64,000 nt of DNA, from positions 1-64,000 of the forward strand of contig JANQPT010000055.1 of assembly GCA_028285345.1 (NCBI GenBank), written 5' to 3'. The notes beneath the pieces are model-generated. The model ran no database searches, had not been told where the DNA came from, and worked only from the letters and a program-made list of their open reading frames with translations. A program made the position numbers and the translations under genes. Positions within the stretch are counted from its first letter, which is position 1; each line of letters begins with the position of its first letter. This document shows, one piece after another, positions 48,342-57,712 of this stretch. This stretch comes from Planctomycetales bacterium. GTDB lineage: Bacteria; Planctomycetota; Planctomycetia; Planctomycetales; Planctomycetaceae.

Positions 48342-49480
48342 CATCGATGCATATACGAATCATCATAACGTCTCTAGCACTGGGAATTGTGTGCCCACGG
48401 GCCGCCGACGCCGCGCTGATTCTGCTACGCCAGCAGTCGACGGCCACGACGGCGGTCATTCGTCTCGGCGATGTTGCCGAGATTCGCGGCGCCGATCCTG
48501 CCACAATGCAACGTTTGGAGTCCGTCGCCATCCAGCCGGCTCCCGACAGCGGGCGGCATGTCCGCGTGCGGGTCCAGGACATTAAGTCCCGGCTACAGGC
48601 ACTCGGCGAGAATTTGACCCACCTCGAGTTTCGCGGCTCGTCGATCGTCGAAGTCAGCGGGCCGCCGGTCGAGCGGACGACTCGATCCCCCCGATTCTCG
48701 AACCGCCAGCAAAACCAGCTCGAACGCCGCGTCTCCGACGCGATCCAAAAGTATCTCGAGACCGTGAACAATACCGTCCGCGTCGCGGCCGTCGCCGTTC
48801 CCAATGATCCGGAGATCGTCCGCGCATTGCTCACGTCGAACGTCGCCTATTGGAAGATCAGCGGCGGACAGGCTCCGTGGAACGGAAAACAGCAGTTTCA
48901 GGTCCACACGCATCGCCAAGCAGAAAACCACGTCGTCGAGTTGACGGCGCTGTTGGAACCCAAACCGCGGATGCTGGTCTTGCGACATCCAGTCGCCGCC
49001 GGCCACGTGATCAGCCGGGATGACTTGGCTTGGAAACCGGTCTCCAGCCTGCCGCGGAGACGAGCGATATTGAACGACCCCCGCTCACTGATCGGCCGCG
49101 AATCCTCGCGGAACCTGCCGGAAGGGAGGCCGCTCAGCGAAAAGGACGTCAAGCGGTCTCTGCTGGTCAAACGGGGTGACACCGTCACCGTCTACTCGCG
49201 GGCGGGAGCCGTGACGATCAAGACCGTTGCCCGCGCGCGCGACGAGGGCGGATACGGTGAACAAATCGCCCTGCAGACACTCGACACCAATCGGACGATC
49301 GTGGCGCGCGTCGTCGACTTTCATATTGCGGAAATCACACCGGACCTCTCCAAGCCGCAGCAAGGGCAACGCGGATTCAAAGTCCGCTATGCACCCGCCG
49401 GGCGCGGGTCCGGACCACGCTCAGAGGCCGGTACCACACTGACCTCCAGAACATCAACACGTTTGCCGCGACAGCGGTGA
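48338..49480 (+). CDS. flgA: Flagellar P-ring chaperone FlgA
   Basis: The 380-residue protein has a signal peptide (IRIIITSLALGIVCPRAADA) and a C-terminal SAF-type region with LRHPVAAGHVISRDDLAWKP and VKRGDTVTVYSRAGAVTIKT, typical of FlgA, which assists FlgI P-ring assembly in the periplasm. It is longer than the 220-240 residues common in Proteobacteria, with an extended N-terminal half. The ATG overlaps the previous stop. It precedes flgH and flgI as expected. Confidence 0.88.
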   Translation: MTSMHIRIIITSLALGIVCPRAADAALILLRQQSTATTAVIRLGDVAEIRGADPATMQRLESVAIQPAPDSGRHVRVRVQDIKSRLQALGENLTHLEFRGSSIVEVSGPPVERTTRSPRFSNRQQNQLERRVSDAIQKYLETVNNTVRVAAVAVPNDPEIVRALLTSNVAYWKISGGQAPWNGKQQFQVHTHRQAENHVVELTALLEPKPRMLVLRHPVAAGHVISRDDLAWKPVSSLPRRRAILNDPRSLIGRESSRNLPEGRPLSEKDVKRSLLVKRGDTVTVYSRAGAVTIKTVARARDEGGYGEQIALQTLDTNRTIVARVVDFHIAEITPDLSKPQQGQRGFKVRYAPAGRGSGPRSEAGTTLTSRTSTRLPRQR

Positions 49481-49511
49481 GGAGAACGACCAACCAGGGA
49501 GGGCAAGAGAG

Positions 49512-50213
49512 ATGCGTGCGATCATAGTTGGCGCGCTGGGGTGTTTGGCGATGGCCGGCACCGCGGCAGCGCAGGAAAGACCACAACTGCAGTTACGACA
49601 CCGGCAGGTACCTGTATTCGCCCAGAGGAAGGAACCGCCGATTTTGACCTATTCGACGGAACGTAGAATGACGGACACATCGTGGATCTTGGCGCCGGCC
49701 CCGGCGTTGGAGGAAATCAAGGTCCACGACTTGGTGATGGTGCTGGTTGACGAACGGGCCGTGCAATTGCAGCAGCGACAATTCCAACGGCAAAAACAGG
49801 GTGTCTACAACCTCCAATTGGCCGACTGGATTCGCATCGACTCAGAAGGACGTTTGGCCAATGCCGCCGCGAACCAGCCAACCGTTGATGTGAACTACGA
49901 AAACCGGCTGCAATCCCGAGGTAATCAAAACGTCACCGAATCATTGACTTACCGCATCGCCGCCAGCGTGACCAGCATCCGGCCCAACGGAAACCTGATC
50001 ATCGGCGCCCGGAAGTCGATCATTACCAACCGGGATGCCTGGGTCTATCACATGACCGGGGAGATTAACCCCAAACATATTGATGCCCGCGACACCGTCA
50101 AAAGCGAAAACATCGCCAACTTGCAGATCATCAAGAAATCAACCGGCAAAGTGCGGGACAGCGTCAAACGGGGCTGGATGCTCCGGATCCTCGACTTCGC
50201 CAGCCCGTTTTAG
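49512..50213 (+). CDS. flgH: Flagellar L-ring protein FlgH
   Basis: The 233-residue protein shows FlgH features: DLVMVLVDERAVQLQQRQFQ, then VTESLTYRIAASVTSIRPNG, NLIIGARKSIITN and EINPKHIDARDTVKSENIAN. FlgH forms the outer-membrane L-ring. In E. coli it is a lipoprotein; here the signal MRAIIVGALGCLAMAGTAAA has only a very early cysteine and no convincing lipobox, so anchoring may differ. A GGGAGGG sequence precedes the ATG. Confidence 0.88.
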   Translation: MRAIIVGALGCLAMAGTAAAQERPQLQLRHRQVPVFAQRKEPPILTYSTERRMTDTSWILAPAPALEEIKVHDLVMVLVDERAVQLQQRQFQRQKQGVYNLQLADWIRIDSEGRLANAAANQPTVDVNYENRLQSRGNQNVTESLTYRIAASVTSIRPNGNLIIGARKSIITNRDAWVYHMTGEINPKHIDARDTVKSENIANLQIIKKSTGKVRDSVKRGWMLRILDFASPF

Positions 50214-50250
50214 CCTGTGCCTGACCGTACTCACCGAGGACGTTGATTCC

Positions 50251-51426
50251 ATGTCCACGAAACGATTCTTACGACTCCATCTGCCAGGGTTGCTGGCTCT
50301 GCTGCTGGCAGTCTGGTCCGCGACTCCGCAATCGGCCGACGGCGCGATTCGCGTGCGGGATATTTGCACGGTCCTGGGAGAAGAAGAGGTTCAGTTGACC
50401 GGACTCGGTTTGGTCACCGGCCTGGAAGGTACCGGAGATAACAAGTTCAACCCCACGATCAACGCCCTCCGTACTGCTCTGGGCACATTGAAGGTTCGCG
50501 ACCAGCGCAAGAACAACATCGATCCCAAGGGGTTATTGGGCAGCAAGAACGTGGCGCTCGTCATCGTCTCGGCGACGATTCCGGCCAGCGGCGTCAAACG
50601 GGGCCAGAAGATCGACTGCACAGTCTCGGCAATCGGCTCGGCGAAGAGTCTGCGGGGCGGGCAGTTGATTGCCACGCCGCTGAGCGATTTCAACAACGAA
50701 TTTGTATTTGCTATCGCGGCAGGGGCGGTCCGCATCCACGAAAACGACGCGAAGACTCGCGGCACTATCGCCTTTGGCGCCGAAGTCAAACGGGACTTCA
50801 CCAACAACGTGGTCTTTAACATCGGCAGCGCACAGAAAGAAAAGCCTGGGTTTTATCTGTTGCTGGATCCCTCGCACGCGGGGCTGCAAATGGCGGGCAT
50901 CGTCGCTGAATCGGTGAACGAGGACACCAAACAGGAAGCGGTCGGCTTCAACGACGCCGGAGCGGAAGTGTTTTCACTTGAAGACCGTTTGGCCCGGATT
51001 CGCGATGCCGGCACAATTGAAGTCGCCATCCCCCCCTCCTACCGGGATGATCCGCAGTCGTTTATCGCCATTGTTCTGGATGTCCGTATTGAATCCGAAA
51101 ACACCGAAGCGCGGGTGGTTGTCAACAAATCGACCAGCACGATCGTCATCTCCGGCGAGGTGGAACTCAGTCCCGTGATCGTGACGCACAAGGGTCTGAA
51201 AATCGAGGTCAGCGAGGACGACGTCGGCACCTACGATCCCTTCGTCGCGCTGATCGACCAGCAGCCGGGCCAAAACGGACAGCCGGTTGCGCCGCAGGAT
51301 AAGAAACTCGCGCAACTGCTGGGCGCCATGGAACAACTCAAACTGCCGGCGTCTGACATCATTGACGTGATGCTCAATCTCGAAAAGTCCGGGCGGCTGC
51401 ACGCGCGCGTCGTTGTTGTCGAATAG
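50251..51426 (+). CDS. flgI: Flagellar P-ring protein FlgI
   Basis: The 391-residue protein (ATG 50251) has a signal peptide (LHLPGLLALLLAVWSATPQS) and the family segments QLTGLGLVTGLEGTGDN, VALVIVSATIPASGVKRG, KIDCTVSAIGSAKSLRGG and VVVNKSTSTIVISGEVELSP. FlgI builds the peptidoglycan P-ring. It follows flgH by 37 bases. The presence of flgH and flgI shows a complete Gram-negative-type bushing, consistent with planctomycete envelopes having an outer membrane. Confidence 0.93.
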   Translation: MSTKRFLRLHLPGLLALLLAVWSATPQSADGAIRVRDICTVLGEEEVQLTGLGLVTGLEGTGDNKFNPTINALRTALGTLKVRDQRKNNIDPKGLLGSKNVALVIVSATIPASGVKRGQKIDCTVSAIGSAKSLRGGQLIATPLSDFNNEFVFAIAAGAVRIHENDAKTRGTIAFGAEVKRDFTNNVVFNIGSAQKEKPGFYLLLDPSHAGLQMAGIVAESVNEDTKQEAVGFNDAGAEVFSLEDRLARIRDAGTIEVAIPPSYRDDPQSFIAIVLDVRIESENTEARVVVNKSTSTIVISGEVELSPVIVTHKGLKIEVSEDDVGTYDPFVALIDQQPGQNGQPVAPQDKKLAQLLGAMEQLKLPASDIIDVMLNLEKSGRLHARVVVVE

Positions 51427-51479
51427 AACGTTTCATTCTCGCCAGGGGTTGTCGATTTCGCACCAATCGGAACGGAGGC

Positions 51480-51887
51480 ATGATCTCAGTGGTCCCAAAA
51501 ATCTCTTCAACCGGCGCATTCAATTTGGAATCTTCGCAAATCCTGGCCGCACAGCCGGCGCAGCCGCCGAATGATAAGCTCCTCAAAGAAGGAGAGGCGT
51601 TTCAAGACTTTGCCGCAGGCACGTTTTATCACACGATGATCAAAGCCCTGCGCAGCACCGAACGGGAAACGAAGTACTTCAACGGAGGCCGCGCCGAGAA
51701 GATCTTCCAGGCCGAGTTCGACCAGCGTGTCGCCGCGTCGATGGCCGAAGAACACGGCGACCAACTGGCGGGACCGTTGTTCGAACAACACCTGGAAGTC
51801 TCGCGTCGTCGGGTCAACGCTGCCGCGCAACAACAAAACGGCGGAAGCACTCTCGAGAACCTCGACAACCTCCGCCCGATCCGTTGA
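51480..51887 (+). CDS. FlgJ-type rod-binding protein (no muramidase domain)
   Basis: The 135-residue product matches the N-terminal rod-binding part of FlgJ: KLLKEGEAFQDFAAGTFYHT, then FNGGRAEKIFQAEFDQRV and EEHGDQLAGPLFEQHLE. The C-terminal glycoside hydrolase found in E. coli FlgJ is absent, as in many other phyla, so peptidoglycan opening must be done by another enzyme. The GTG at 51489 has better spacing from GGAGG than the ATG at 51480 and may be the real start. Confidence 0.82.
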   Translation: MISVVPKISSTGAFNLESSQILAAQPAQPPNDKLLKEGEAFQDFAAGTFYHTMIKALRSTERETKYFNGGRAEKIFQAEFDQRVAASMAEEHGDQLAGPLFEQHLEVSRRRVNAAAQQQNGGSTLENLDNLRPIR

Positions 51888-51928
51888 CCACACCCTAACT
51901 TGTTCCCCCGTCCCGGAGCGACTGAACG

Positions 51929-52414
51929 ATGGACAAAGTACTCAAAGCGGTCGAGCTGTTTCTGCTGCAACTGGAGGCACTGCAACAGGAGCTCTCGGAA
52001 GTGATGGCGCAAAAGCGGACCGCGATGACCGCGTTGGCCGGAGACGAACTGACGAAGATCTGCCAGGAGGAGCAGACGCTCATCGCACGTCTCCAGAAAC
52101 TGCTGCACGAACGTCACCGAATTTTGGCGTTTGCCAAACAGCGGGGATGGGCCTCCGAGTCGCTTTGGCATTTGGTCCAAGCGATCGCCACGGAGAATCG
52201 CGAGGAACTTTCCAGGCGCATCGAAGAGTCCCAGCAGCGAGCCGTCCGGCTGCGCCATGAAAGCTGGGTGCACTGGATCATCTCACACCGCTCCTACAAC
52301 CACTACACCGAGCTGATTGAGTTGATCGCCCACTGCGGTCAGCAATCACCGACCTATCACGAAGAGGGAAACAAGTCCACAGCCGGCGGCGCCTTGCTCG
52401 ATACGTCGATTTGA
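51929..52414 (+). CDS. flgN: FlgN-like flagellar export chaperone
   Basis: The 161-residue, mostly helical protein (ELFLLQLEALQQELSEVMAQ, then EEQTLIARLQKLLHERHRIL) sits between the rod-binding protein and flgK, where FlgN normally lies. FlgN binds FlgK and FlgL before export. Sequence conservation in this family is low, so the assignment rests on length, helical composition and position. GGAG lies about 10 bases before the ATG. Confidence 0.75.
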   Translation: MDKVLKAVELFLLQLEALQQELSEVMAQKRTAMTALAGDELTKICQEEQTLIARLQKLLHERHRILAFAKQRGWASESLWHLVQAIATENREELSRRIEESQQRAVRLRHESWVHWIISHRSYNHYTELIELIAHCGQQSPTYHEEGNKSTAGGALLDTSI

Positions 52415-52477
52415 ACGCGCCCGGCAGCCGGTTTCACCGACGGCTGTCGCTGCCGACTCAACCAATAGGATGACGTC

Positions 52478-54175
52478 ATGGGACTGAATTCCGCCTTAGC
52501 CATTTCGGGCCGCGCCTTGGAGGTCTTCACCACCGGCATCGAGGTGGCAGGCAATAATATCTCCAATGCCAACACTCCGGGATACATCCGCGAGCGGCTT
52601 CATCTGGAGCCCAGCCTCGGCACCCAAAAGGGCGCTCAGATCATCGGCGGCGGCGTTAAGGTCAACGGAATCCGCCAGGAGATCGACAAATACCTTGAAA
52701 CGCGAATTCATGCCGCGACGTCCGATTTTTCCGCCGCTGAAGAGCGGGAGCAAATCTACAAGCAACTGGAAGCGGCCGTCAACGAGCTCACCAACGGTGA
52801 CATCTCGTCGGGAATGAACAACTTTCTCGCCACGATCAGCGACGTCACGAATCAGCCGGAACTTGAGTCGATCGTGCAATTGGCGGTCCTGGAAGGGGCG
52901 GAATTTGCCAGGGAAATCGCCGATCTCCGCGCGCGAATCGACGACCAGCGAACGTCGTTCGGCGTTAAAATTAACGACTTGGTGAATGAGGCGAACGAAC
53001 TGATCGACATCATCGCCGATCTCAACGTCAAGATTACGACCGCCGAGGCGGGAGGACTCTACTTCTCCGAAGCCGGCGGAATGCGCACCCAGCGGTATGA
53101 AGCGATGAACCGCCTGTCGGAGATTATCCCGATCCGCGCCGTCGAACGTGAGACCGGCTACTACGACATTTTTGTCGGCCCCGACCACCTGATCTTGCAG
53201 GGTGAAACCCAGCACCTCGAAACCGAAGTCGCCATCGACCGCGGCGCCCAGATTCTCAATGTCCGCGTCGAGGGCTCCATCTCCCAATTACCGGGCAGTG
53301 CCGGCGAGCTGAACGGCGTGATTGACGGCCGCGATAACATCGTGGGCGATTTCGTCGACAAGCTCGACATCTACAGCCAAAACTTGATCTACGAGTTCAA
53401 CAAGATCCACTCGTCCGGTCAGGGGCAGATCGGATTCGACTCCGTCACCGGCACCTACGGAGTCACCGACACAACCGTCGGCCTAGAAGCCGCGGGACTG
53501 ACGTTTACGCCCGAGCACGGCAGTTTTGACGTGATCATCGAAAACAAGCTGACAGGCATCCGCGAAACCACTACCATTCAGGTCGATCTCGACGGAATCA
53601 ACGGGGCCAACACCACACTGGACAGTCTCCGCGGCGATTTGGACGCCGTGTCCAACTTGTCGGCGACGATCACCTCTGACGGCCGACTCTCGCTGGCTGC
53701 CGACACCAACTTCGAGATCTACTTCGCCAATGACGATTCCGGCGCGCTTGCGGCGCTGGGCATCAACACCTTCTTTACCGGCACCGACTCCACCGACATC
53801 GCCGTCAACGACGTAGTGCTCAACGAACCACTTCGGTTCGCAGCCGGACGGGGCGGCGGAACAGCGGACGGCAGCAACGCGCTGGCGCTCTCGCAATTCA
53901 TCGAACATCCCGTCACTGCGCTGGGTGATTTGAATCTGGACGACTACTACAACGGGATGATCTCCGAGCTGGCGCAGAATTCCGCCTCGGAATCGGCCGT
54001 TCGGGAAGGCTTTGAGTCATTTCGCAACTCGCTGCTGACTCAAAAGCAACAAAACTCGGGCGTCAGCCTCGACGAAGAGGCAATCAAGGTCATGGAACTG
54101 CAAAGCTCCTACCAAATGGCCGCCCGGTTTATCAGCGTCATCGAGGATCTGTTCACGACGTTGCTCTCGATTTGA
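52478..54175 (+). CDS. flgK: Flagellar hook-associated protein FlgK
   Basis: This 565-residue hook-filament junction protein has the axial N-terminus FTTGIEVAGNNISNANTPGY, the following segment YIRERLHLEPSLGTQKG, and the C-terminal region LDEEAIKVMELQSSYQMAAR FIS, split here only for length. The middle includes an IN-type stretch (TTTIQVDLDGINGANTTLDS). AGGA lies 8 bases before the ATG at 52478. It is somewhat long for FlgK but standard in layout. Confidence 0.93.
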   Translation: MGLNSALAISGRALEVFTTGIEVAGNNISNANTPGYIRERLHLEPSLGTQKGAQIIGGGVKVNGIRQEIDKYLETRIHAATSDFSAAEEREQIYKQLEAAVNELTNGDISSGMNNFLATISDVTNQPELESIVQLAVLEGAEFAREIADLRARIDDQRTSFGVKINDLVNEANELIDIIADLNVKITTAEAGGLYFSEAGGMRTQRYEAMNRLSEIIPIRAVERETGYYDIFVGPDHLILQGETQHLETEVAIDRGAQILNVRVEGSISQLPGSAGELNGVIDGRDNIVGDFVDKLDIYSQNLIYEFNKIHSSGQGQIGFDSVTGTYGVTDTTVGLEAAGLTFTPEHGSFDVIIENKLTGIRETTTIQVDLDGINGANTTLDSLRGDLDAVSNLSATITSDGRLSLAADTNFEIYFANDDSGALAALGINTFFTGTDSTDIAVNDVVLNEPLRFAAGRGGGTADGSNALALSQFIEHPVTALGDLNLDDYYNGMISELAQNSASESAVREGFESFRNSLLTQKQQNSGVSLDEEAIKVMELQSSYQMAARFISVIEDLFTTLLSI

Positions 54176-54441
54176 GATGATGGCACATTCCTCTTGCCGA
54201 CCCCGAAATAACTCTGCGGACTGAGCGTCGCCCCGCTCGATACGTCGTCTGCTATCGGCTCTTGCTTAGGCGCGTCCAATGTTCGCGGAAAACACGGGAA
54301 GCTAGGAAGCCTGTATCAATCCTGTGGATTTTTCCCCAGCGCACGCTTCGGGGCGACGATATCGATAACGGTTACGTCTCGAATGGTTTCTGCGGACTCC
54401 CCAGTGTTTGACGGCACACCTTTTTCAAAACGGTACGACCT

Positions 54442-56349
54442 ATGAGTCTCGGACCGATTTTACCCGGTCGGATTCCCAATGGGATGATCGGCAGCCGGCT
54501 CTATGCCAATATTCAGGAACAAACGCGAATCCTGGCTCAGTTGGAGGAGCAGCTCGCCACCGGCGCTCAATTCCAGATCCCCAGTGAGGATCCCGCTTCC
54601 GCGATTCGCACGATCACGTTCCAAAAACTGCTCGAACTCAACGAGCAGCACCGCACCAACATCGCCACAGACCGTTCGTTTCTCGCCGCAAGCGATTCGT
54701 CACTGGCGGGAGTCTCCGACGCGCTCAATCATGCCAAGTCACTGATTCTGGGAGGCGTCGGCGACTCCAGTACGGACAGTGAACGAGAGGGACTCGCGCT
54801 CGAGGCCGCCGGACTGCTGGAACAAGTGATCAACCTGGCCAATACGAGTTTTCGCGACCGCTTCCTGTTCGCCGGCACAAATACGGACGAGTTGCCCTTT
54901 GAAAAACAGGGCAGTGTCGTGCGCTACAATGGTGATCTGCTCGATGTCAACTCGTTGGTCGATAACAACAGAGTCATCGCCAACAACATCAACGGCGACT
55001 CCGCGCTGAACGCGCTGACCGACCCGGTCGGCTCCAATATCAATCCCGCCCTCACACTGGATACCCGGATCAGCGACTTGAACGGCGGTAACGGGCTCGC
55101 GCTGGGTGATCTGACGGTCACCCTCGACAACACACCCGAAACCTTGACCGTCGATCTCAGTTCCGCCAAGACGTTGAACGATGTCAAAGCGATTCTTGAG
55201 GACGCGTTCGCCGCGTCGGCGACGACACTGACGGTCGCGATCAACGCGGGCGGCGACGGGCTTGAATTGACCCCTTCCGCGGGCAATGTTGAAGTCACCG
55301 AAGTCGCCGGCGGCCGCACCGCCGCCTTTCTCGGCATTGCCGGAGGGCCCGCGGCAAACATCACCGGCAGCGATCTGAACCCCGCGCTGACACTCTCGAC
55401 GAATCTTGCCGATCTCAACGGCGGCACGGGAATCGGTTCCACGACCGGCACGGGCTTACTGATCAGCAACGGATCGAAGACTCAAGTCGTCGATATCTCC
55501 TCGGCGGTCACGATCGAGGATTTGTTCAACACTCTGGAGTTGGCCGACCTTGATTTACACTTTGCCATCAACGACGCGGGCAATGGGCTGGCAATTTCCA
55601 GCCGGCTGAGCGGGGCGGAGTTTTCCATTGGTGAAAACGGCGGCCAAAACGCCACCAACTTGGGCATCCGCACGACGGTGGCCAGCACGCTGCTCTCCGA
55701 CTTCAATTTCGGACAAGGCGTCCCGGTCGACGACGGCCTGCCGCTCGTTATCGAGCGGCGGGACGGAACCACAACCAACGTCGACCTCGCCGGCGCCAAG
55801 ACCGTGCAAGACGTCTTGGACGCGATCAATGCCGAACCCGACCTGACCGCCACGTTGAATGCGGTCGGCAACGGAATCTCCATCGACGACACTTCCGTCG
55901 GCGCTAATCCGCTGCAGATTGACAGCTCCACACTGGCCGATGCGTTGGGCGTCGTCGGCACAGAGGCGACCGGCCCCGGCACGCCGCTGGTCGGCACAGA
56001 CACCAACCTCCGGGAGGTTCAAGGCAGCTTTACGATTTTCTCCAAGCTGGAAGTCGCGCTGCTCAACGGAGACGACAATGAGCTCGCGCGGCTGGACAAA
56101 CTGCTCGACAAAGAACTGGCCCGCGTCAATCTGGTCCGTGGGTACTTGGGAACACAGCTCAAAGTTCTCGACGAAGTTGATTTCCGACTCGATGATCAGG
56201 AGATTCAACTCCAGGAATCGCTGTCGGAAGAATACGACGTCGACATCGCCCAAGTGATTACGCAGATCGCGCAACTGCAGTTCAACATGGAGGCCGCCTA
56301 CCAAGTCTCCGCCGCCACGCTGCAATTGAACCTGTTCTCATTTCTCTAA
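54442..56349 (+). CDS. flgL: Expanded flagellar hook-associated protein FlgL
   Basis: At 635 residues this is about twice the usual FlgL (about 300-320 in E. coli). The terminal parts are conserved: RLYANIQEQTRILAQLEEQL and SEDPASAIRTITFQKLLE at the start, and DIAQVITQIAQLQFNMEAAY at the end. Three related insert units occupy the centre, starting near residues 202 (NPALTLDTRISDLNGGNG), 313 (NPALTLSTNLADLNGGTG) and 418 (LSDFNFGQGVPVDDG). Each continues with a TV-hydrophobic-D pattern like the flagellin IN motif. The gene follows flgK after 266 bases and ends the operon. Confidence 0.9.
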   Translation: MSLGPILPGRIPNGMIGSRLYANIQEQTRILAQLEEQLATGAQFQIPSEDPASAIRTITFQKLLELNEQHRTNIATDRSFLAASDSSLAGVSDALNHAKSLILGGVGDSSTDSEREGLALEAAGLLEQVINLANTSFRDRFLFAGTNTDELPFEKQGSVVRYNGDLLDVNSLVDNNRVIANNINGDSALNALTDPVGSNINPALTLDTRISDLNGGNGLALGDLTVTLDNTPETLTVDLSSAKTLNDVKAILEDAFAASATTLTVAINAGGDGLELTPSAGNVEVTEVAGGRTAAFLGIAGGPAANITGSDLNPALTLSTNLADLNGGTGIGSTTGTGLLISNGSKTQVVDISSAVTIEDLFNTLELADLDLHFAINDAGNGLAISSRLSGAEFSIGENGGQNATNLGIRTTVASTLLSDFNFGQGVPVDDGLPLVIERRDGTTTNVDLAGAKTVQDVLDAINAEPDLTATLNAVGNGISIDDTSVGANPLQIDSSTLADALGVVGTEATGPGTPLVGTDTNLREVQGSFTIFSKLEVALLNGDDNELARLDKLLDKELARVNLVRGYLGTQLKVLDEVDFRLDDQEIQLQESLSEEYDVDIAQVITQIAQLQFNMEAAYQVSAATLQLNLFSFL

Positions 56350-56378
56350 TGCTCGGTCGAGCATCACTTTCGGTGTAG

Positions 56379-56398
56379 CCGAACTCGTGAGAGTTCGG
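56379..56398 (+). repeat. GTRA-loop hairpin repeat
   Basis: CCGAACTC-GTGA-GAGTTCGG preceded by GTAG, identical to the copy at 26802. It lies between the converging flgL and ribD genes, where it could act as a bidirectional 3' structure. The sequence GTTGCACTAA follows at 56468-56477 and also appears at 45855-45864. Confidence 0.75.
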
Positions 56399-56489
56399 AA
56401 ACTTAGCTGCTTGGGATCAGCGCAGAGATGTCTGACAGCTTCGGCGACTACAATACTCAGTTTGGTCGTTGCACTAAGTCGCCGCCGGC

Positions 56490-57611
56490 TCATGCCCGAA
56501 TCCGTCCGTGGATGTACACGTCGCCGCCGGCCGTCTCAATCTCTGGATCTTCCAGCGACGGCAACTCGGGAATCCGCTCCAGCCCCTCGCCGCCCACCGC
56601 GGCGACCGCCGCGTGGCCGCCGACGATCTTGGGGGCGACAAACACATGGACTTCCTCGACCAGCTGTTCGTCAAAGAACGAACCCAGCAATCCTCCCCCG
56701 CCTTCAATCAGCACGTTCGTAAATTGCCGGCGGCCCAATTCCTCCAACAACGGCCGCAGCGGAACGTGGCCGGATGCGGTCTCGTCGAACTGCGCGACCT
56801 CAATCCCGCCGGCGCGCAGTCTCTCGACCGCAGCGGGGTCGGCGTTCTTGCCCGCCGCAATCAACACGGGAGCCTCGACGATCGTCTGAACGAGTTGAGA
56901 TTCGGGTGAGAGTCGCGCTGCCGAGTCGACCACAATCCGAGTCGCCACGCGCGGCCCCGGCGGCCGCGCCGTGAGCAAGGGATCGTCCGCGGCCGCGGTC
57001 CCGGACCCGACAATCACCCCGTCCATCCGCCCCCGCAGTGCGTGCACAATCGCCCGCGCTTCGGGACCGGAGATCCACTGCGAATGTCCGCTCCGCGACG
57101 CGATCTTGCCGTCCAGTGTCATCGCCCATTTGCCATGTACGTACGGCAGCCCTGTTGTGAGCAGTTTCAGGAAGGGGGCGACCAGACGTCGAGCTTCCGG
57201 TTCCAGCAGCCCGACTTCGACGCTGATTCCCGCTTTCCGAAGTTGCGCAAACCCCTTTCCGGCCGTATGCGGAGAGGGATCGGCCATCGCCGCGACAACT
57301 TTGGCGATGCCGGCATCGATGACCGCCTGCGCACAGGGCGGCGTCTTCCCGTGATGCGAACAAGGCTCGAGCGTCACAAACAGCGTCTGCCCGGCCGCTC
57401 GATCTCCTGCTGCGGCCAGCGCATTGACCTCCGCGTGCGGACCGCCGAAGCGCTCGTGTCGGCCTTCGGCGATGGTGTTCAACTGGTCGTCGACGATCAC
57501 CGCTCCCACCGGGGGATTCGGCTCGACGCGGCCCACTCCCTCGGCGGCGATATCCAACGCTCGCCGCATCACAGCGGTGGAATCAGCAAACTGACTCGAC
57601 GGCATCGCCAC
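56490..57611 (-). CDS. ribD: Bifunctional riboflavin deaminase/reductase RibD
   Basis: RibD performs two early riboflavin steps: deamination of the pyrimidine and reduction of the ribosyl group. The 373-residue product has the deaminase zinc site HAEVNALAAAGD and PCSHHGKTPPCAQAV, and the reductase domain with PYVHGKWAMTLDGKIASRSG, SGPEARAIVHALRGRMDGVI and TNVLIEGGGGLLGSFFDE. The start is GTG 57611 with GAGG 5 bases upstream, or ATG 57605 two codons later. No other rib gene is adjacent. Confidence 0.94.
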   Translation of the reverse strand: MAMPSSQFADSTAVMRRALDIAAEGVGRVEPNPPVGAVIVDDQLNTIAEGRHERFGGPHAEVNALAAAGDRAAGQTLFVTLEPCSHHGKTPPCAQAVIDAGIAKVVAAMADPSPHTAGKGFAQLRKAGISVEVGLLEPEARRLVAPFLKLLTTGLPYVHGKWAMTLDGKIASRSGHSQWISGPEARAIVHALRGRMDGVIVGSGTAAADDPLLTARPPGPRVATRIVVDSAARLSPESQLVQTIVEAPVLIAAGKNADPAAVERLRAGGIEVAQFDETASGHVPLRPLLEELGRRQFTNVLIEGGGGLLGSFFDEQLVEEVHVFVAPKIVGGHAAVAAVGGEGLERIPELPSLEDPEIETAGGDVYIHGRIRA

Positions 57612-57712
57612 TTACGCCTCACGTTGAGAAATCAACATCGTTCCCCAAACCCCTCCCGGAGCCGAACGTTATCGCGGCGAGGAGCCGGCAGCGGCTGCCT
57701 GCGAACTCGGAG

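Noticed and set aside
54178-54196. Sigma-54-like TGGCAC and TTGC upstream of flgL
   Set aside because: The GG to GC distance is 12 instead of 10 bases, which sigma-54 tolerates poorly.
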